The notes beneath the pieces were generated by a model. That model was not told the DNA's origin. It saw nothing but the letters and a program-made list of their open reading frames with translations, and did not search any database. Below, one piece after another: positions 1 to 9,900 of a stretch of DNA of 64,000 nucleotides (the stretch's first letter is position 1; each line of letters begins with the position of its first letter). Made by a program: the position numbers and the translations under genes. Origin of the DNA: JAGQPD01 sp020426865 (lineage in GTDB: Bacteria; Planctomycetota; Planctomycetia; Pirellulales; Pirellulaceae); assembly GCA_041399065.1 (NCBI GenBank), contig JAWKTN010000003.1, positions 1,116,001 through 1,180,000 on the forward strand, written 5' to 3'.

Positions 1-380
1 AAACGTTTACACTTACTGGGTTGACGCCAGGACAACAGTACGATTTTCGTTTTTACATTCGTCCGTGGGATGACGCGGGCAGTGGTCGCCCGATCGACTT
101 CACGTTCACCAATGGTTCGGAGGTCGACACCGTGGCTGGTCCGGAGGATCGTCCCGGGACAGTACTTGGTACGGGTGACGAAATGAGTGCCTTCTATTTG
201 AGTTACAAGTACACGGCACAGCTAGACAATTTGGTGATCGACGCAGCCGTGGGTTCCGCGGAAAACAATTCTGGCAGCTTCCATATGTACGGTTTGTCGA
301 ATCAAGTCGTGCCCGAACCGAGTTGCTTCGCGCTACTTGCGATGGCCGCCTGTTCGCTCGGGTTACTCCGCCGCCGGTAA
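1..380 (+). CDS. PEP-CTERM sorted surface protein, C-terminal part
   Basis: The frame is open to the left edge, so only the last 126 or so residues are present; the TTG at 21 is probably not the real start. The C-terminus is a classic PEP-CTERM signal: a VPEP motif, a hydrophobic stretch (FALLAMAACSLGLL) and a terminal RRR. In known systems this tail is recognised by an exosortase that cleaves and anchors the protein to the envelope. The rest is a small beta-rich ectodomain with a SGSFHMYGL segment near the sorting tail. A strong terminator follows 40 bases downstream. The specific function of the ectodomain cannot be told. Confidence 0.85.
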   Translation, partial: TFTLTGLTPGQQYDFRFYIRPWDDAGSGRPIDFTFTNGSEVDTVAGPEDRPGTVLGTGDEMSAFYLSYKYTAQLDNLVIDAAVGSAENNSGSFHMYGLSNQVVPEPSCFALLAMAACSLGLLRRR

Positions 381-413
381 TCGGTGCTCAGCGTTGGACG
401 CGTTAACGAGACA

Positions 414-998
414 TTACATTAAGCAACGCCACTTGCCGGGCAAGTGGCGTTGCTTTTTTTGATGTTGCAGGAGGTTGAGTCGTGGCGCAGGCCAAGTAGT
501 GATCGTCGAACTTTCGAATGACGAGTAGGTCGGTTGCAGTGCGTTGGCTTCGCAATCGGACAAGACTTGAAGCCAGACAGCTTCTCCTTCTCCGACTACG
601 ACCGAGTCACAGAATTGACTTGCTTCATTGGGACAGGCCGTTGCATGAAGACCGCCAATAACCACAGGGATACCGAACGTTCGAATTTGACTGCTGAGGC
701 GATATGCGTCTTCAATGGATGCTGTCAAAGCCGATATCGCGACGAGAGACGGCTGCTCTTGGAGGATTTGCTCCAAAAGTCCCTCGCTGTTTCCAGTATG
801 ACTTCGGTAGCTACTTGTCCATTTCTCTGGCAGCATTCCCGCAAGTGTTAGGAGTCCGAGCGCTGGAAGTTCCGATACGGCACGACCTCGCTCGGCTAAC
901 CCAGGAAGTGTCATGCCATACTCCCGAAGTCCTTCTTCACGGACTCGTAGGCCAGTGAACGGAACAAACGTAATATGGGGCACGGACTGTTTCTCCAA
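414..998 (-). pseudogene. B12-binding radical SAM protein, truncated after its cobalamin domain
   Basis: The 194-residue frame matches the N-terminal cobalamin-binding (Rossmann) part of B12-dependent radical SAM proteins, with GIPVVIGGLHATACPNEA and VVVGEGEAVW as the typical signatures around residues 108-144. Such proteins should continue after the WPAPRLNLL segment into a radical SAM barrel with a CxxxCxxC iron-sulfur motif. Here the frame instead runs straight into the terminator hairpin of the neighbouring gene and stops, so the catalytic domain is missing. I infer a deletion or insertion joint near 465-475. The remnant is unlikely to be functional. The start at 998 is the most upstream ATG and fits the usual beginning of these proteins. 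Confidence 0.75.
421..460 (+). terminator. Rho-independent terminator after the PEP-CTERM gene
   Basis: A perfect 17-base inverted repeat (arms 421-437 and 439-455) with a GC-rich centre is followed by a run of T up to 460. It lies 40 bases after the PEP-CTERM stop codon. The left flank lacks a matching A run, so it should work mainly on the plus strand. The same DNA is read as the last codons of the truncated minus-strand radical SAM gene. Confidence 0.9.
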
Positions 999-1441
999 TT
1001 ACATACTCAATAAACGTTGTACCGACGCTCATCCGATGTTGAACCGCGGCAACCAAATGCACCTTCTCGGATCATTGCGGGGCGGACTGTTGGATTATAT
1101 AGCCATTCACACGCAATTGGGCCATTTCAGCATTTGACTTGCGTTCCGTCATAGAGGTCCGCGTCCCAAGGACTGCGGCATCTAACACGAGGAACAATGG
1201 ACAATTGCTGCTCCCCAGCCGCTGCCCGGTTCGCTCTGCCGTGTCCTTGCCATGCTTCCTCCCAAACTTCATGTTCTTATGTGCACGGCTCAGTATAGCT
1301 TATCTACGCGTCCAATTTTTGGGGTCCACCTCAATGTGAGCGATTCATGATACGATACCGCCGAACCTTGGCCCGCCTACAGTGTCTAGAGACGGAGTCG
1401 ACGCCCCGATCGCTTGAACGAATTTGTCAGGAGTGCACTGC
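999..1441. other. Intergenic stretch with no supported gene
   Basis: About 440 bases between the divergent radical SAM remnant and the acetyltransferase gene. Only short overlapping open frames are present, none with a recognisable motif or good start signal. It may contain the promoters of both neighbours, but I cannot point to a convincing -35/-10 pair. Confidence 0.5.
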
Positions 1442-2656
1442 GTGACGATTGAATACGACAGGTTGGCCGATGCAGAACTGGATGGGTTCGTCGAATGCTT
1501 TTGTACGGCACTAGGATTTCGTTTGACCGGAAAGCAGCGGGAGGCGTTCGACCAGTTCGTCGAACGCGACCGGATGCGAGTCCTGCGCGACCAGGGACAA
1601 GTCGTGGGGACGCTCGGCGCACATTCTCTCAAAATGGTTGTCCCCGGCGGGACTTGCAATGTCGCGGGTACGACGTTGGTGGGCGTGTTGCCCACACATC
1701 GCCGCCGGGGGCTGTTGCGGAAATTCATCGAGCATCACCTCAGCGAGGTGCATGCACTGGGTGAACCGCTGGCGGCTCTTTGGGCATCCGAAGGGAGTAT
1801 CTACGGTCAGTTTGGCTACGGCTTGGCGACCGAACGCACGGCCTGGAAAATACCGCGAACGTTTGCCGCATTGCACGAAGGAAAAGGGAACGCCGGTGAG
1901 TGTCGATTGGTGGACGCTGACGAAGCGTTCGCCGAGTTCCCGCAGATTCATGACAGTCAGCGTGATTGCCGACCTGGTTTCCTGTACCGCCGCGCGGCGT
2001 GGTGGTCCAATCGCATTTTGAGTGAATCACATCCAGCGTTTGGGGACGTCGCTCTGCGACGCATCCTCTACTCCATTGACGGTTCGCCGAGCGGTTATGC
2101 CATCTACCACACTTCACGGCAAGATTCGGAGGGGGGGCTTCAGTTGCATGTGCGCGAGGTGTGTGCACGGGACGAGGATTCGGAGCGATCGATCTGGCAG
2201 TGTTTGACGTCGGTCGACCTGGTCGAGTCGATACATTGTTGGAATCTGCCGGCCGATCATCCGTTGCGCTGGTGGCTGAAGGACGTCCAAAAATCGTCAC
2301 GGACGATTGCGGCCGGAATGTGGTTGCGAATTATTTCGGTGGAAACGGCATTGACGGCCAGGCACTACCGCGGTCGCGGGCGATTGGTGCTGGAGGTGCA
2401 CGATGAGCAATGCCCGTGGAATTGCGGTCGTTTTCAGCTGGAAGTGCACGAGGACGGTACGGCCGAATGTACGAGAACCAGCGATTCGCCGGATATCGTG
2501 GTGCCGATTTCCGCTCTTTCGTCTGTGTATCTGGGGAATTTTTCGTGGGAGGACCAACGTCGTTGTGGTGCCGTTTCTGGAGCGCCCGACCGCGTGCAAT
2601 TGGCCGACGCGATCTTTTCTTGGGAACCGGCGGCGTGGTGCCCGGAACGATTCTAA
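1442..2656 (+). CDS. Eis-like GNAT N-acetyltransferase
   Basis: This matches the Eis family: an N-terminal GNAT fold, a second GNAT-like part and a C-terminal SCP2-like domain, about 400 residues in total. Visible signatures are the acetyl-CoA loop in VGVLPTHRRRGLLRKF and the segment LWASEGSIYGQFGYG, whose Tyr corresponds to the catalytic acid of Mycobacterium Eis. The protein ends exactly in Phe (PERF), as Eis does, where the terminal carboxylate serves as general base. Known Eis enzymes acetylate amines such as aminoglycosides or lysine side chains; the substrate here is unknown. I chose the GTG at 1442 because AGGAG at 1429-1433 is well spaced for it; a TTG at 1424 in the same frame is an alternative. 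Confidence 0.85.
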   Translation: MTIEYDRLADAELDGFVECFCTALGFRLTGKQREAFDQFVERDRMRVLRDQGQVVGTLGAHSLKMVVPGGTCNVAGTTLVGVLPTHRRRGLLRKFIEHHLSEVHALGEPLAALWASEGSIYGQFGYGLATERTAWKIPRTFAALHEGKGNAGECRLVDADEAFAEFPQIHDSQRDCRPGFLYRRAAWWSNRILSESHPAFGDVALRRILYSIDGSPSGYAIYHTSRQDSEGGLQLHVREVCARDEDSERSIWQCLTSVDLVESIHCWNLPADHPLRWWLKDVQKSSRTIAAGMWLRIISVETALTARHYRGRGRLVLEVHDEQCPWNCGRFQLEVHEDGTAECTRTSDSPDIVVPISALSSVYLGNFSWEDQRRCGAVSGAPDRVQLADAIFSWEPAAWCPERF

Positions 2657-2774
2657 CGGCGCTGTCGTTAATGCTTGGCGAATCGTACGGTTGTGGCCTA
2701 TAGTAGCGGTGGATGGACGATGTCAAGACTTATCCCGCCGCTGGTCAGATGCGTACAACCTTTCAAGAAGTCCG

Positions 2775-3782
2775 ATGAATCAGGTGAACCGTTTCGATGA
2801 GCCTCGTTGGGTGAAGCCGGTGCTTTACGCCGCCGGTGTTTACAACTTGGCTTGGGGCGCTTGGGTGATTCTCTTTCCAGAGGCGATTTTTCGGTGGACG
2901 GGAATCGAGCCACCGCGGTATCCCGAGATCTGGCAGTGCGTTGGGATGGTGGTGGGGGTGTATGGCATCGGCTATGCGATCGCCGCTCGTGATGCGGCTC
3001 GGCATTGGCCGATCATATTGGTTGGTCTGTTGGGAAAAATTCTCGGCCCGGTTGGTTTTCTGCAAGCGGCCTGGGCCGGACACCTGCCCTGGTCGTGGGG
3101 CATCGTCAATCTTGCGAACGACTTGATTTGGTGGTTGCCATTTTCGGCGATTCTCTATCTTGCGTACCGTCACAACACGAATAGCGCCGCCGGGCACGGG
3201 CCGTTGACGTTGCCGGAAGCGATGGTGCGTTGTCAGAGTCAACGGGGAGCGACGTTGCAGCAGTTGTCGATCGATCGGCCGACGCTCGTTGTGTTTTTAC
3301 GTCATGCCGGGTGCACGTTCTGTCGCGAGGCTTTGGACGATCTGGCAAGATTGACGCATGCGAAGACGGCGGATCAATTTCACCTGGCGATTGTCCACAT
3401 GGGCAACCCCATGGCGGGGACAATGATGTTGCGTCGATACGATTTGCGCGAGGCGCATCAGTATAGCGATCCCAAGTGTGCGATGTACGAAGCGTTTGAT
3501 TTAGGACGTGGACGACTGCACCAGTTGATTTCGCCGACGGTCGTCCTGCGCGGCATCCTATCGTTATTGCATGGGAACGGACTGGGCCCGATTGCGGGCG
3601 ACGGATTCCGACTGCCGGGTGTGTTTCTTCTGCAGGATGGGCGGGTAACCTATGCCTATCGCGCCGGGCGCGCATCGGATCGTCCGATTTACGATGAAAT
3701 CTTGCGGGCACATGGCGGCTTGACGATCACGCCCGCTGGGGGAGCCGAGGTTTACCCCGGTATTTCTCAGTCGGTTGTCTAG
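2775..3782 (+). CDS. Membrane-anchored SelL-related/AhpC-TSA-like redox protein
   Basis: The 335-residue protein has two parts. Residues 1-130 contain about four membrane helices (for example VLYAAGVYNLAWGAWVILF and IILVGLLGKILGPVGFLQAAW). Residues 150-335 form a thioredoxin-like domain of the AhpC/TSA-2 or SelL-related type, with FLRHAGCTFCREAL carrying a CxxC redox motif and a DGFRLPGVFLLQDGRV segment near the end. The likely role is thiol redox chemistry at the inner membrane, perhaps peroxide reduction; the substrate is not known. The open frame extends upstream to 2403 inside the previous gene, but the ATG at 2775 gives the natural N-terminus ahead of the first helix. Confidence 0.75.
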   Translation: MNQVNRFDEPRWVKPVLYAAGVYNLAWGAWVILFPEAIFRWTGIEPPRYPEIWQCVGMVVGVYGIGYAIAARDAARHWPIILVGLLGKILGPVGFLQAAWAGHLPWSWGIVNLANDLIWWLPFSAILYLAYRHNTNSAAGHGPLTLPEAMVRCQSQRGATLQQLSIDRPTLVVFLRHAGCTFCREALDDLARLTHAKTADQFHLAIVHMGNPMAGTMMLRRYDLREAHQYSDPKCAMYEAFDLGRGRLHQLISPTVVLRGILSLLHGNGLGPIAGDGFRLPGVFLLQDGRVTYAYRAGRASDRPIYDEILRAHGGLTITPAGGAEVYPGISQSVV

Positions 3783-3792
3783 TCGGTTGTCT
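3769..3792 (+). repeat. 12-base tandem duplication at a stop codon
   Basis: AGTCGGTTGTCT occurs twice back to back; the TAG stop of the SelL-like gene spans the junction (3780-3782). A third, diverged copy (GGTCGGTGGCGA) follows. It looks like a small slippage duplication at the gene end. Confidence 0.85.
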
Positions 3793-4227
3793 GGTCGGTG
3801 GCGACGGCAGGTTGTCGTTGGCTCAGCCCATGGTTTTGGCCGCCGTGTCCCCCCGCCAGCGCGGGAGCTTGGGCCGGTCGGGCCTTCACCGATAGATCCG
3901 GTCGTAGCGGTTGCAATGGCGTGGGTCGTTGCGATTCGGCGACATGCGACGCAACATGTCGTGTCAAAAAACGTAATCTTGCATACCGGTGCGCAAGTGT
4001 CTGGCGAGCATCCACGGCCCACCTACTGGCAGTATTATGTCGCTCGTCAGGTCCGCGTCTTGCGCATTTCAGGAATTCCGGAACTGCGAATAGGAGCCGC
4101 CCATGACCCGCAAGTGCGTGGGCACCCCGCCTTTGTTACTGCAACCATCTGTCGCAAAACCGTCTGAAGAACGAGTGCCGGTCGCGGTGCGCGCAGGCAT
4201 GCTCGGACGAAGGAGGGGGCGGGTGCG
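3783..4227. other. Non-coding leader region before the PGA-type gene cluster
   Basis: A stretch of 445 bases with no convincing gene; the short frames here have no recognisable motif. It precedes a 20-kb run of same-strand genes and is therefore the most likely place for their main promoter. AAGGAGG at 4210-4216 is the ribosome binding site of the first gene. Confidence 0.5.
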
Positions 4228-6975
4228 ATGAGTAGCGGCCAGGCATTGTTGGGATTGCGAGGGTCACGCCCACGATATTCACGATTCGTCATCGCAACCG
4301 TGGTTGCCTGCGTCGTTTGGGGCGTGGACATGGTGGGCGGCCTGTCGACGATCGAGCAGCGCGCCTATGACGAAGCACTCCATTACTCCGTGCGCTTCCG
4401 ACCCGAACCACCTCAGGTTGTGCTGGTCTATTGCGACGAGGACCTGGAGCAGTATCGCCGTGACGAATGGGCGTCCATCTTTCGGCAGGCACAACGTGGT
4501 GGTGTCGCCCATGTGGTGTTGGCCATTCCACCGCAACCACAATTGGAGGATATTATCGCTGTCGTTCGTGAGAGCGGATTGGACATCACCGAAGCTCCGC
4601 CACAGGTTCACGACGTCTTACGATTGCCGCCGGCTGTGGAGGCGACCATTGGCGAGAATGACGCGGGGTTGTTGCCGTCGACCGTGGTCCTGGCCCCACC
4701 AGTGACCAGCGTCCCGCTGACCACCGATGGCGTGCACCGCCTTCAAGCGTACTCTGCCATATGTGACGGGCAAACGGTTCGAACAATGGAGTACGCGGTT
4801 GCGTCGGACGTTTTGGGGAGCAACGATGGCGGTTTGGGCGCACAATTCGGCATCCGCTATCGCGGCGGCGCAGGAAGTCTTCCCTTCCTTGGTTTTCAGA
4901 CGGCTGCGGCGGGCAGTCTGATCCCGGAGTTGGTCGGTGGAAAGGTGCTGTTGATCGGACGTTACGTTCCCGGTGAGCTGCCGGGCCTGCACACGCCAAC
5001 AACGCGGAACGGGGAATTGATGACCGCCTTGGAATACCACGGTAATGCGCTCAACACGCTCCTCAACCGGCACGCGATACGATGGTCGCCGCCTTCGGCG
5101 AGGTTGCCGTTGTACATGTTCTTCGCGTTGTTGAGCGTCGTGATTTATCAGCAGTGCAGTATGCGTTTCGGTCTGGTGGTTGCCGGAGTGTTATTGGCGA
5201 TCGAGTTGGCCGTTTCGTTCCTTCTGTTGTCGACGCTGCGATTGTGGTTGCCCTGTTTGCAGTTGGTGTTGGTGCAGTTGGTTACGTTGGCATTCGTCTT
5301 CCAGCGGCGAGCGTCATACACAGCGGCGATTGTCAGTCAGCTGATCCATGAATTGTCAACCAAGCTTCTCCGACGTCGGTGGGCAACTGGTTTCCTTTCA
5401 CTGGACGACCCATGGAATCGGGTTGCATCATTTTTGCGTCAAACATTTCAGTTGCGGCGTTTAATCATTTTGGATTTGCCGGAGCACAGCTACCACGTTC
5501 GCGAGGTCCACGCGTACAACTGCAGCATGAGCGAAATCGACGAGAAGCGGCGTGACTGCCGGCGATGGCCCTATGCGGCGGTCGTCGAAGCCCGGCGACC
5601 GATCGCATTGGGAAACAACAGGCCGTATCTCAAGGCCCTGGAGAAAGACGACCAGCAATACCTGGCTCCGCTGATCTTCGCGGGCGAGCTGTTTGGGTTT
5701 TTGGCATTGAGCGTGTCGACGCGCGTCTTGCATGACCACGACGACTTTGAATCGCGCCTGCGCGACTTCGCCGAAAACGTTGCGGAACTGCTCTATCGCC
5801 GTCGCACCACGATGCACGAACAGAAGAGTATGGCCGATTGGCGGCGCAGATTCATTCGGACGCCAGAGGACGTGGCATATAGCGAGCTCTTGCAGGCAAC
5901 GCACTTGCTTGAGTCGCGATTGGAACGCCTGGAGAATATGTTCGACAAGTCGGCCACGCCTTCGGCAGTGTACGATGTGTTCGGCCGACTGCTGATGATC
6001 AATGGTGAATTCTGTCAATTGCTCGAACGACACGGCCACAATCCGTCGGAACTTACCACTGTCGACCTGATCACCGTCCTGGCGGATGACAATATCGAAC
6101 ACGCTCAATCCATTCTGCGAAACGTCATTGCCAGCCATCGCGTCGAGTCGACGTCGGTGGAATTTGAAGGAGAAGGCAAGCAGTATACGCTGCAAGTTCG
6201 CCCGTTGGAGCTGGAGCTGCCCGGTACAGACGCGATTGCGTCACAAACGGGCACGCATCAACTGCAAGGGATTCTATGCGAATTGGTGGAACGGTCGGTG
6301 ATCGCACGCCATGAACGGATTAAGGAGGAGTTGGCCGGGCGACTCGGTATGCTGATCTGCAACGAATTGAAGGATCTCGATCAAGCCGTTCAAAGTATCG
6401 TCGACGAACATGCCGATCCAGCCGCGAGCCATCAATATCGGACCGTCGTGCAGGTCAAAGTGCAGGATGCGGTTGCCACGCTGCAGCAATGCCAGAAATA
6501 CCTTTCCCCAAATCTGCCGGTCGACGAGACGATTTGTGTTCCCGTTTCGCCATTGGCGGCACTGGATCATGCGGTTCGCCGAGTGCAACCGGCGATGCAG
6601 GAACAAGGCGTCACGCTCAAAATGCAGCGGACCGATTTGGCGAGCCACGTGTTGGCCGCTCCACGGGCCATCCATGAGGTATTCGAAGCGGCGCTGTCGT
6701 GTTTGCTACTGGATGCCAAAGACGACTCCAAGCTCATACTCGATGTCGACGAACGGGAGGCGGAGATTGTATTTATGTTTTCCAATCAGGGATTCGGCGT
6801 CGCGCTGCAACCGCTCGAAGAAATTCTTGATGAGTCGCGGGACCCGGGGATCGAAGAATATCGCCGCTTGCGAGAAGGTGTTCGTGCAATTCGGCAATGG
6901 GGAGGTCGAATGACGATGACCAGCGAGATCGGAAGCGGTACCAGCGTGGAAGTGTCTTTCAAACGTTTTCGTTAG
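4228..6975 (+). CDS. CHASE2-PAS sensor with a degenerate histidine-kinase end (pseudokinase)
   Basis: The 915-residue protein begins with a membrane helix, then a CHASE2 sensory domain (about residues 35-285; the VVLVYCDED segment and the closing GGKVLLIGRY followed by ALEYHGNALNTLLNR). Three more helices lie at about 290-375. A GAF-like part (380-530), a coiled coil and a PAS domain (about 570-680) follow, then a histidine-kinase-like end. The phosphoacceptor box reads ICNELKD around residues 710-716, with Asn712 where an active kinase has His. The N box has no paired Asn, and the G1 box is SNQGFG instead of DxGxG; only the final GSGTSVEV is well kept. I therefore infer a signalling pseudokinase. 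AAGGAGG upstream supports the ATG. The next gene starts 7 bases after its stop. Confidence 0.85.
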   Translation: MSSGQALLGLRGSRPRYSRFVIATVVACVVWGVDMVGGLSTIEQRAYDEALHYSVRFRPEPPQVVLVYCDEDLEQYRRDEWASIFRQAQRGGVAHVVLAIPPQPQLEDIIAVVRESGLDITEAPPQVHDVLRLPPAVEATIGENDAGLLPSTVVLAPPVTSVPLTTDGVHRLQAYSAICDGQTVRTMEYAVASDVLGSNDGGLGAQFGIRYRGGAGSLPFLGFQTAAAGSLIPELVGGKVLLIGRYVPGELPGLHTPTTRNGELMTALEYHGNALNTLLNRHAIRWSPPSARLPLYMFFALLSVVIYQQCSMRFGLVVAGVLLAIELAVSFLLLSTLRLWLPCLQLVLVQLVTLAFVFQRRASYTAAIVSQLIHELSTKLLRRRWATGFLSLDDPWNRVASFLRQTFQLRRLIILDLPEHSYHVREVHAYNCSMSEIDEKRRDCRRWPYAAVVEARRPIALGNNRPYLKALEKDDQQYLAPLIFAGELFGFLALSVSTRVLHDHDDFESRLRDFAENVAELLYRRRTTMHEQKSMADWRRRFIRTPEDVAYSELLQATHLLESRLERLENMFDKSATPSAVYDVFGRLLMINGEFCQLLERHGHNPSELTTVDLITVLADDNIEHAQSILRNVIASHRVESTSVEFEGEGKQYTLQVRPLELELPGTDAIASQTGTHQLQGILCELVERSVIARHERIKEELAGRLGMLICNELKDLDQAVQSIVDEHADPAASHQYRTVVQVKVQDAVATLQQCQKYLSPNLPVDETICVPVSPLAALDHAVRRVQPAMQEQGVTLKMQRTDLASHVLAAPRAIHEVFEAALSCLLLDAKDDSKLILDVDEREAEIVFMFSNQGFGVALQPLEEILDESRDPGIEEYRRLREGVRAIRQWGGRMTMTSEIGSGTSVEVSFKRFR

Positions 6976-6982
6976 TCAGCGG

Positions 6983-9900
6983 ATGAACATGGGTGACTTC
7001 ACGATTCCAATTTTTCCGGAAGGCTCGCTGTCGGCGTCAATTACGACGACCGTCTGGGTCGGCGTTTGGATCGTCGTGTTGGCAAACTCAAGACTCGGTT
7101 GGCCACTGACCGGTCTGGTCGTTCCCGGTTACTTGGCACCGCTACTATTGGCCAAGCCAATGTCGGCTGCGGTCGTCATCTGTGAGGCCGTGGTTACCTA
7201 TGCAATCGTGTGGGCGCTGTCCGAGCGATTCAATCGGTTGTCCTTCTGGTGCAGCCTATTCGGCCGCGACCGCTTCTTTGCATTTGTGCTGATCAGCATC
7301 CTCGTTCGCGCCGTCATGGACGGTTGGTTCCTACCTTGGCTGGGACCCGCGGTGAACGAAGCTTTCGGTTGGCAAATCGATTATCGGAACCACCTCCATA
7401 GCTATGGCCTGATCATCGTTTCGTTGATCGCCAACTATTTTTGGAAGCCGGGTTTGTTGCGAGGCGGTGCGATGATGGCCGTCACTATGTTCGCGACGCT
7501 GCTTCTTGTCCGCTATGTGCTGATTGGCTGGACAAACTACAACGTTGGAAGCCTGCAGTACGTTTACGAAGACATCGCCAGTTCGCTGCTGGCGAGCCCC
7601 AAGGCGTACATCATCTTGGTTTCGACGGCCTGGTTCGCGTCGACGATGAACCTGCGGTACTCGTGGGACTACAACGGGATCCTCGTCCCGGCATTGCTGG
7701 CGTTGCAATGGTCGACGCCGTACAAGATCTTTTTTACGTTCTGCGAAGCAGGGATGATTTTGGGCTGTGCCGCGCTGGTGTTGAAGTTGCCAATCTGGCA
7801 ACGGACAACGGTCGAAGGCGGAAGGAAGATTCTGCTGTTTTTCAATATCTCTTTTCTTTATCGGATGGCATTGGGTTTCGTCTTACCGCTGATCGTGCCG
7901 GAGGTGAAGGTTACCGACTTTTTCGGCTTCGGGTACCTCCTGGCCACCTTGTTGGCGATGCGCGCCTATGACAAAGGAACGGCAGTACGACTCGTCCGTG
8001 CCTCCCTGCAGGTGTCACTGTTAGGTGCGATTGGTGGGAGCACGATTGGCTTTCTGCTGACAAAAGTTCCCGATACCTGGTTGTTGCCATCACCCGACCT
8101 GCAAGACGCAAATCAAGTCACCTACGAAGTGATTTCCGATTCGTTGACCGACGTCCTCCGCCGTGACCAATTGCTGTTGTTTGAAAAACAAGTCCCCGAT
8201 AGCTTTTCGCTGCCGACCGAAACGGAGATGTCGTTGTTTGGCGACGGCGTGAGGCGACTGCTCCGGTATCGCCAGACGCGTTCCCCAGACGATTTGGCGT
8301 ACGCTCGCCGACGACTTGCGACTGTGAACTATTCCGTGCACGAGGTAAGCGGGCGGTTTCTCTACCTTCGGGAAAACTCCCCGCCAAACGGTTGGGGGCT
8401 CTACGCCTTGACCATGAACGCCGATTCGCCGCTGCTGCTGTCCGTGCCCGCTCCCATGGAAGAATGGGGAACCATCGACAGCGCCTGTACGCTGATGGAA
8501 AAATTCTCCGGCAACGCCCTGGCGGTCGCCGGCGCTCCCCGCAGTGCCAACCATGACGGCAGTTCGGACGTCCTCAATACCCGGAACACGCTGTTCGGTG
8601 TCTTCCACCAGATCGTGCACCGTGGCAGCACTCTGCAAGTGCGGGCGGTCGAACGAGACGGGTTCCAAATGGAGCAGCAGCCAAACGCGACGAGCCGGCC
8701 GAGTAGCTTGTGGATCCGAGGCGGCTTGCCCAATGGGCTCGAACTGGGAGCACTCAATCAGATGTTGCCTGTTTTGCGTGTCCATTGGCAGTCGGCACGC
8801 AGTTCCAACATGCTCCGTGACCATCTGAATCGTGGTTTTGCCGAGCTGTTTCTCACGCATCAAGATCGTCGACAACTGCTGATTTCGCATTTGAGAAACA
8901 GCCAGCAGGCGGGAGCGGGGTTCAGAACGGAGCGGTTGAGCGTTCAAACCTGGCTCTTGGATCAGAAGCAGCATGTTGCTGGTCGTGGTTCGCAAGCCTA
9001 TCGACCTCCGACGTTGCAGGACCTGTTGTACTTGGACACACAGGTGCTGCGTCCCTTGTCAACGATCGCCCAGCAGTACAATTCCGCGGAAGAGTTATCA
9101 CCGGCGTTGCGGGATGAGCTGACGGCGATCGGATCGGCGGCATCGGTGGTGGGGATGGAGCTGTTGTTGATTCACGACCCCCAGCAAAAAGACGCCTACG
9201 TGGCGCTGCGGGAACCCCCAGGGGAAGCAGGGAAGCGGTGTTGGGGGACGTACGTATACAGGATGGGCATGCAAGAATCCGTGATTCTGGAGGTCCCCCG
9301 GCCGATCTACGAGCATAACAGCCTGGAATTTGCCGCAGCCAGTTTTACCCAGTTGCGGGCTTCGGCGATCGCGATCGCCGGCGCGCATCCCCAGTCGAAT
9401 GCCGACGGGAGTGCCGATGTCCTTCGTGCGTCCAACAAGTGGAACGTCTTTTCGTTATGGCACCAGACGCTACTGCGGGACCTTGGCAGTCGCCCGATGC
9501 TGGTTGCTCAAAGTCGCGCGATTCGCGCGCCGGTTGCCGCCGATATTCTGGTCTCGACCGACGACGGTGCTCGGACGATGGAAGATCTTTCACCACTGAA
9601 GTCGCAGTTGGTCGACGCTCTGACGGCAACGGGGCTGGAAGTCATGTTGGCCAACGGAGCGCCGGATACCGCGGGATATGAGATGGCGGGGACATTGCTG
9701 TCTGCGACTCTCAACCAGACCGACGCCAAGGAACTCGTGACGTTGTGGTTGTCACCGTTCATTCGCAGCGCATTTCGTCAGTCGCGAAGCGATGACCTCG
9801 AGTCCGCTCAGTTCGACACGTTGGGGATCGAAACGACCGATAGCGATCTGTTCGCACACCTGCACGAGAAAAGCGATTTGCTCGAACCTTCGGTGCCAGC

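Noticed and set aside
2403..2774. Upstream extension of the SelL-like protein into the acetyltransferase gene
   Set aside because: The extension overlaps the Eis-like coding region in another frame and has no homology; the ATG at 2775 gives a natural membrane protein start.
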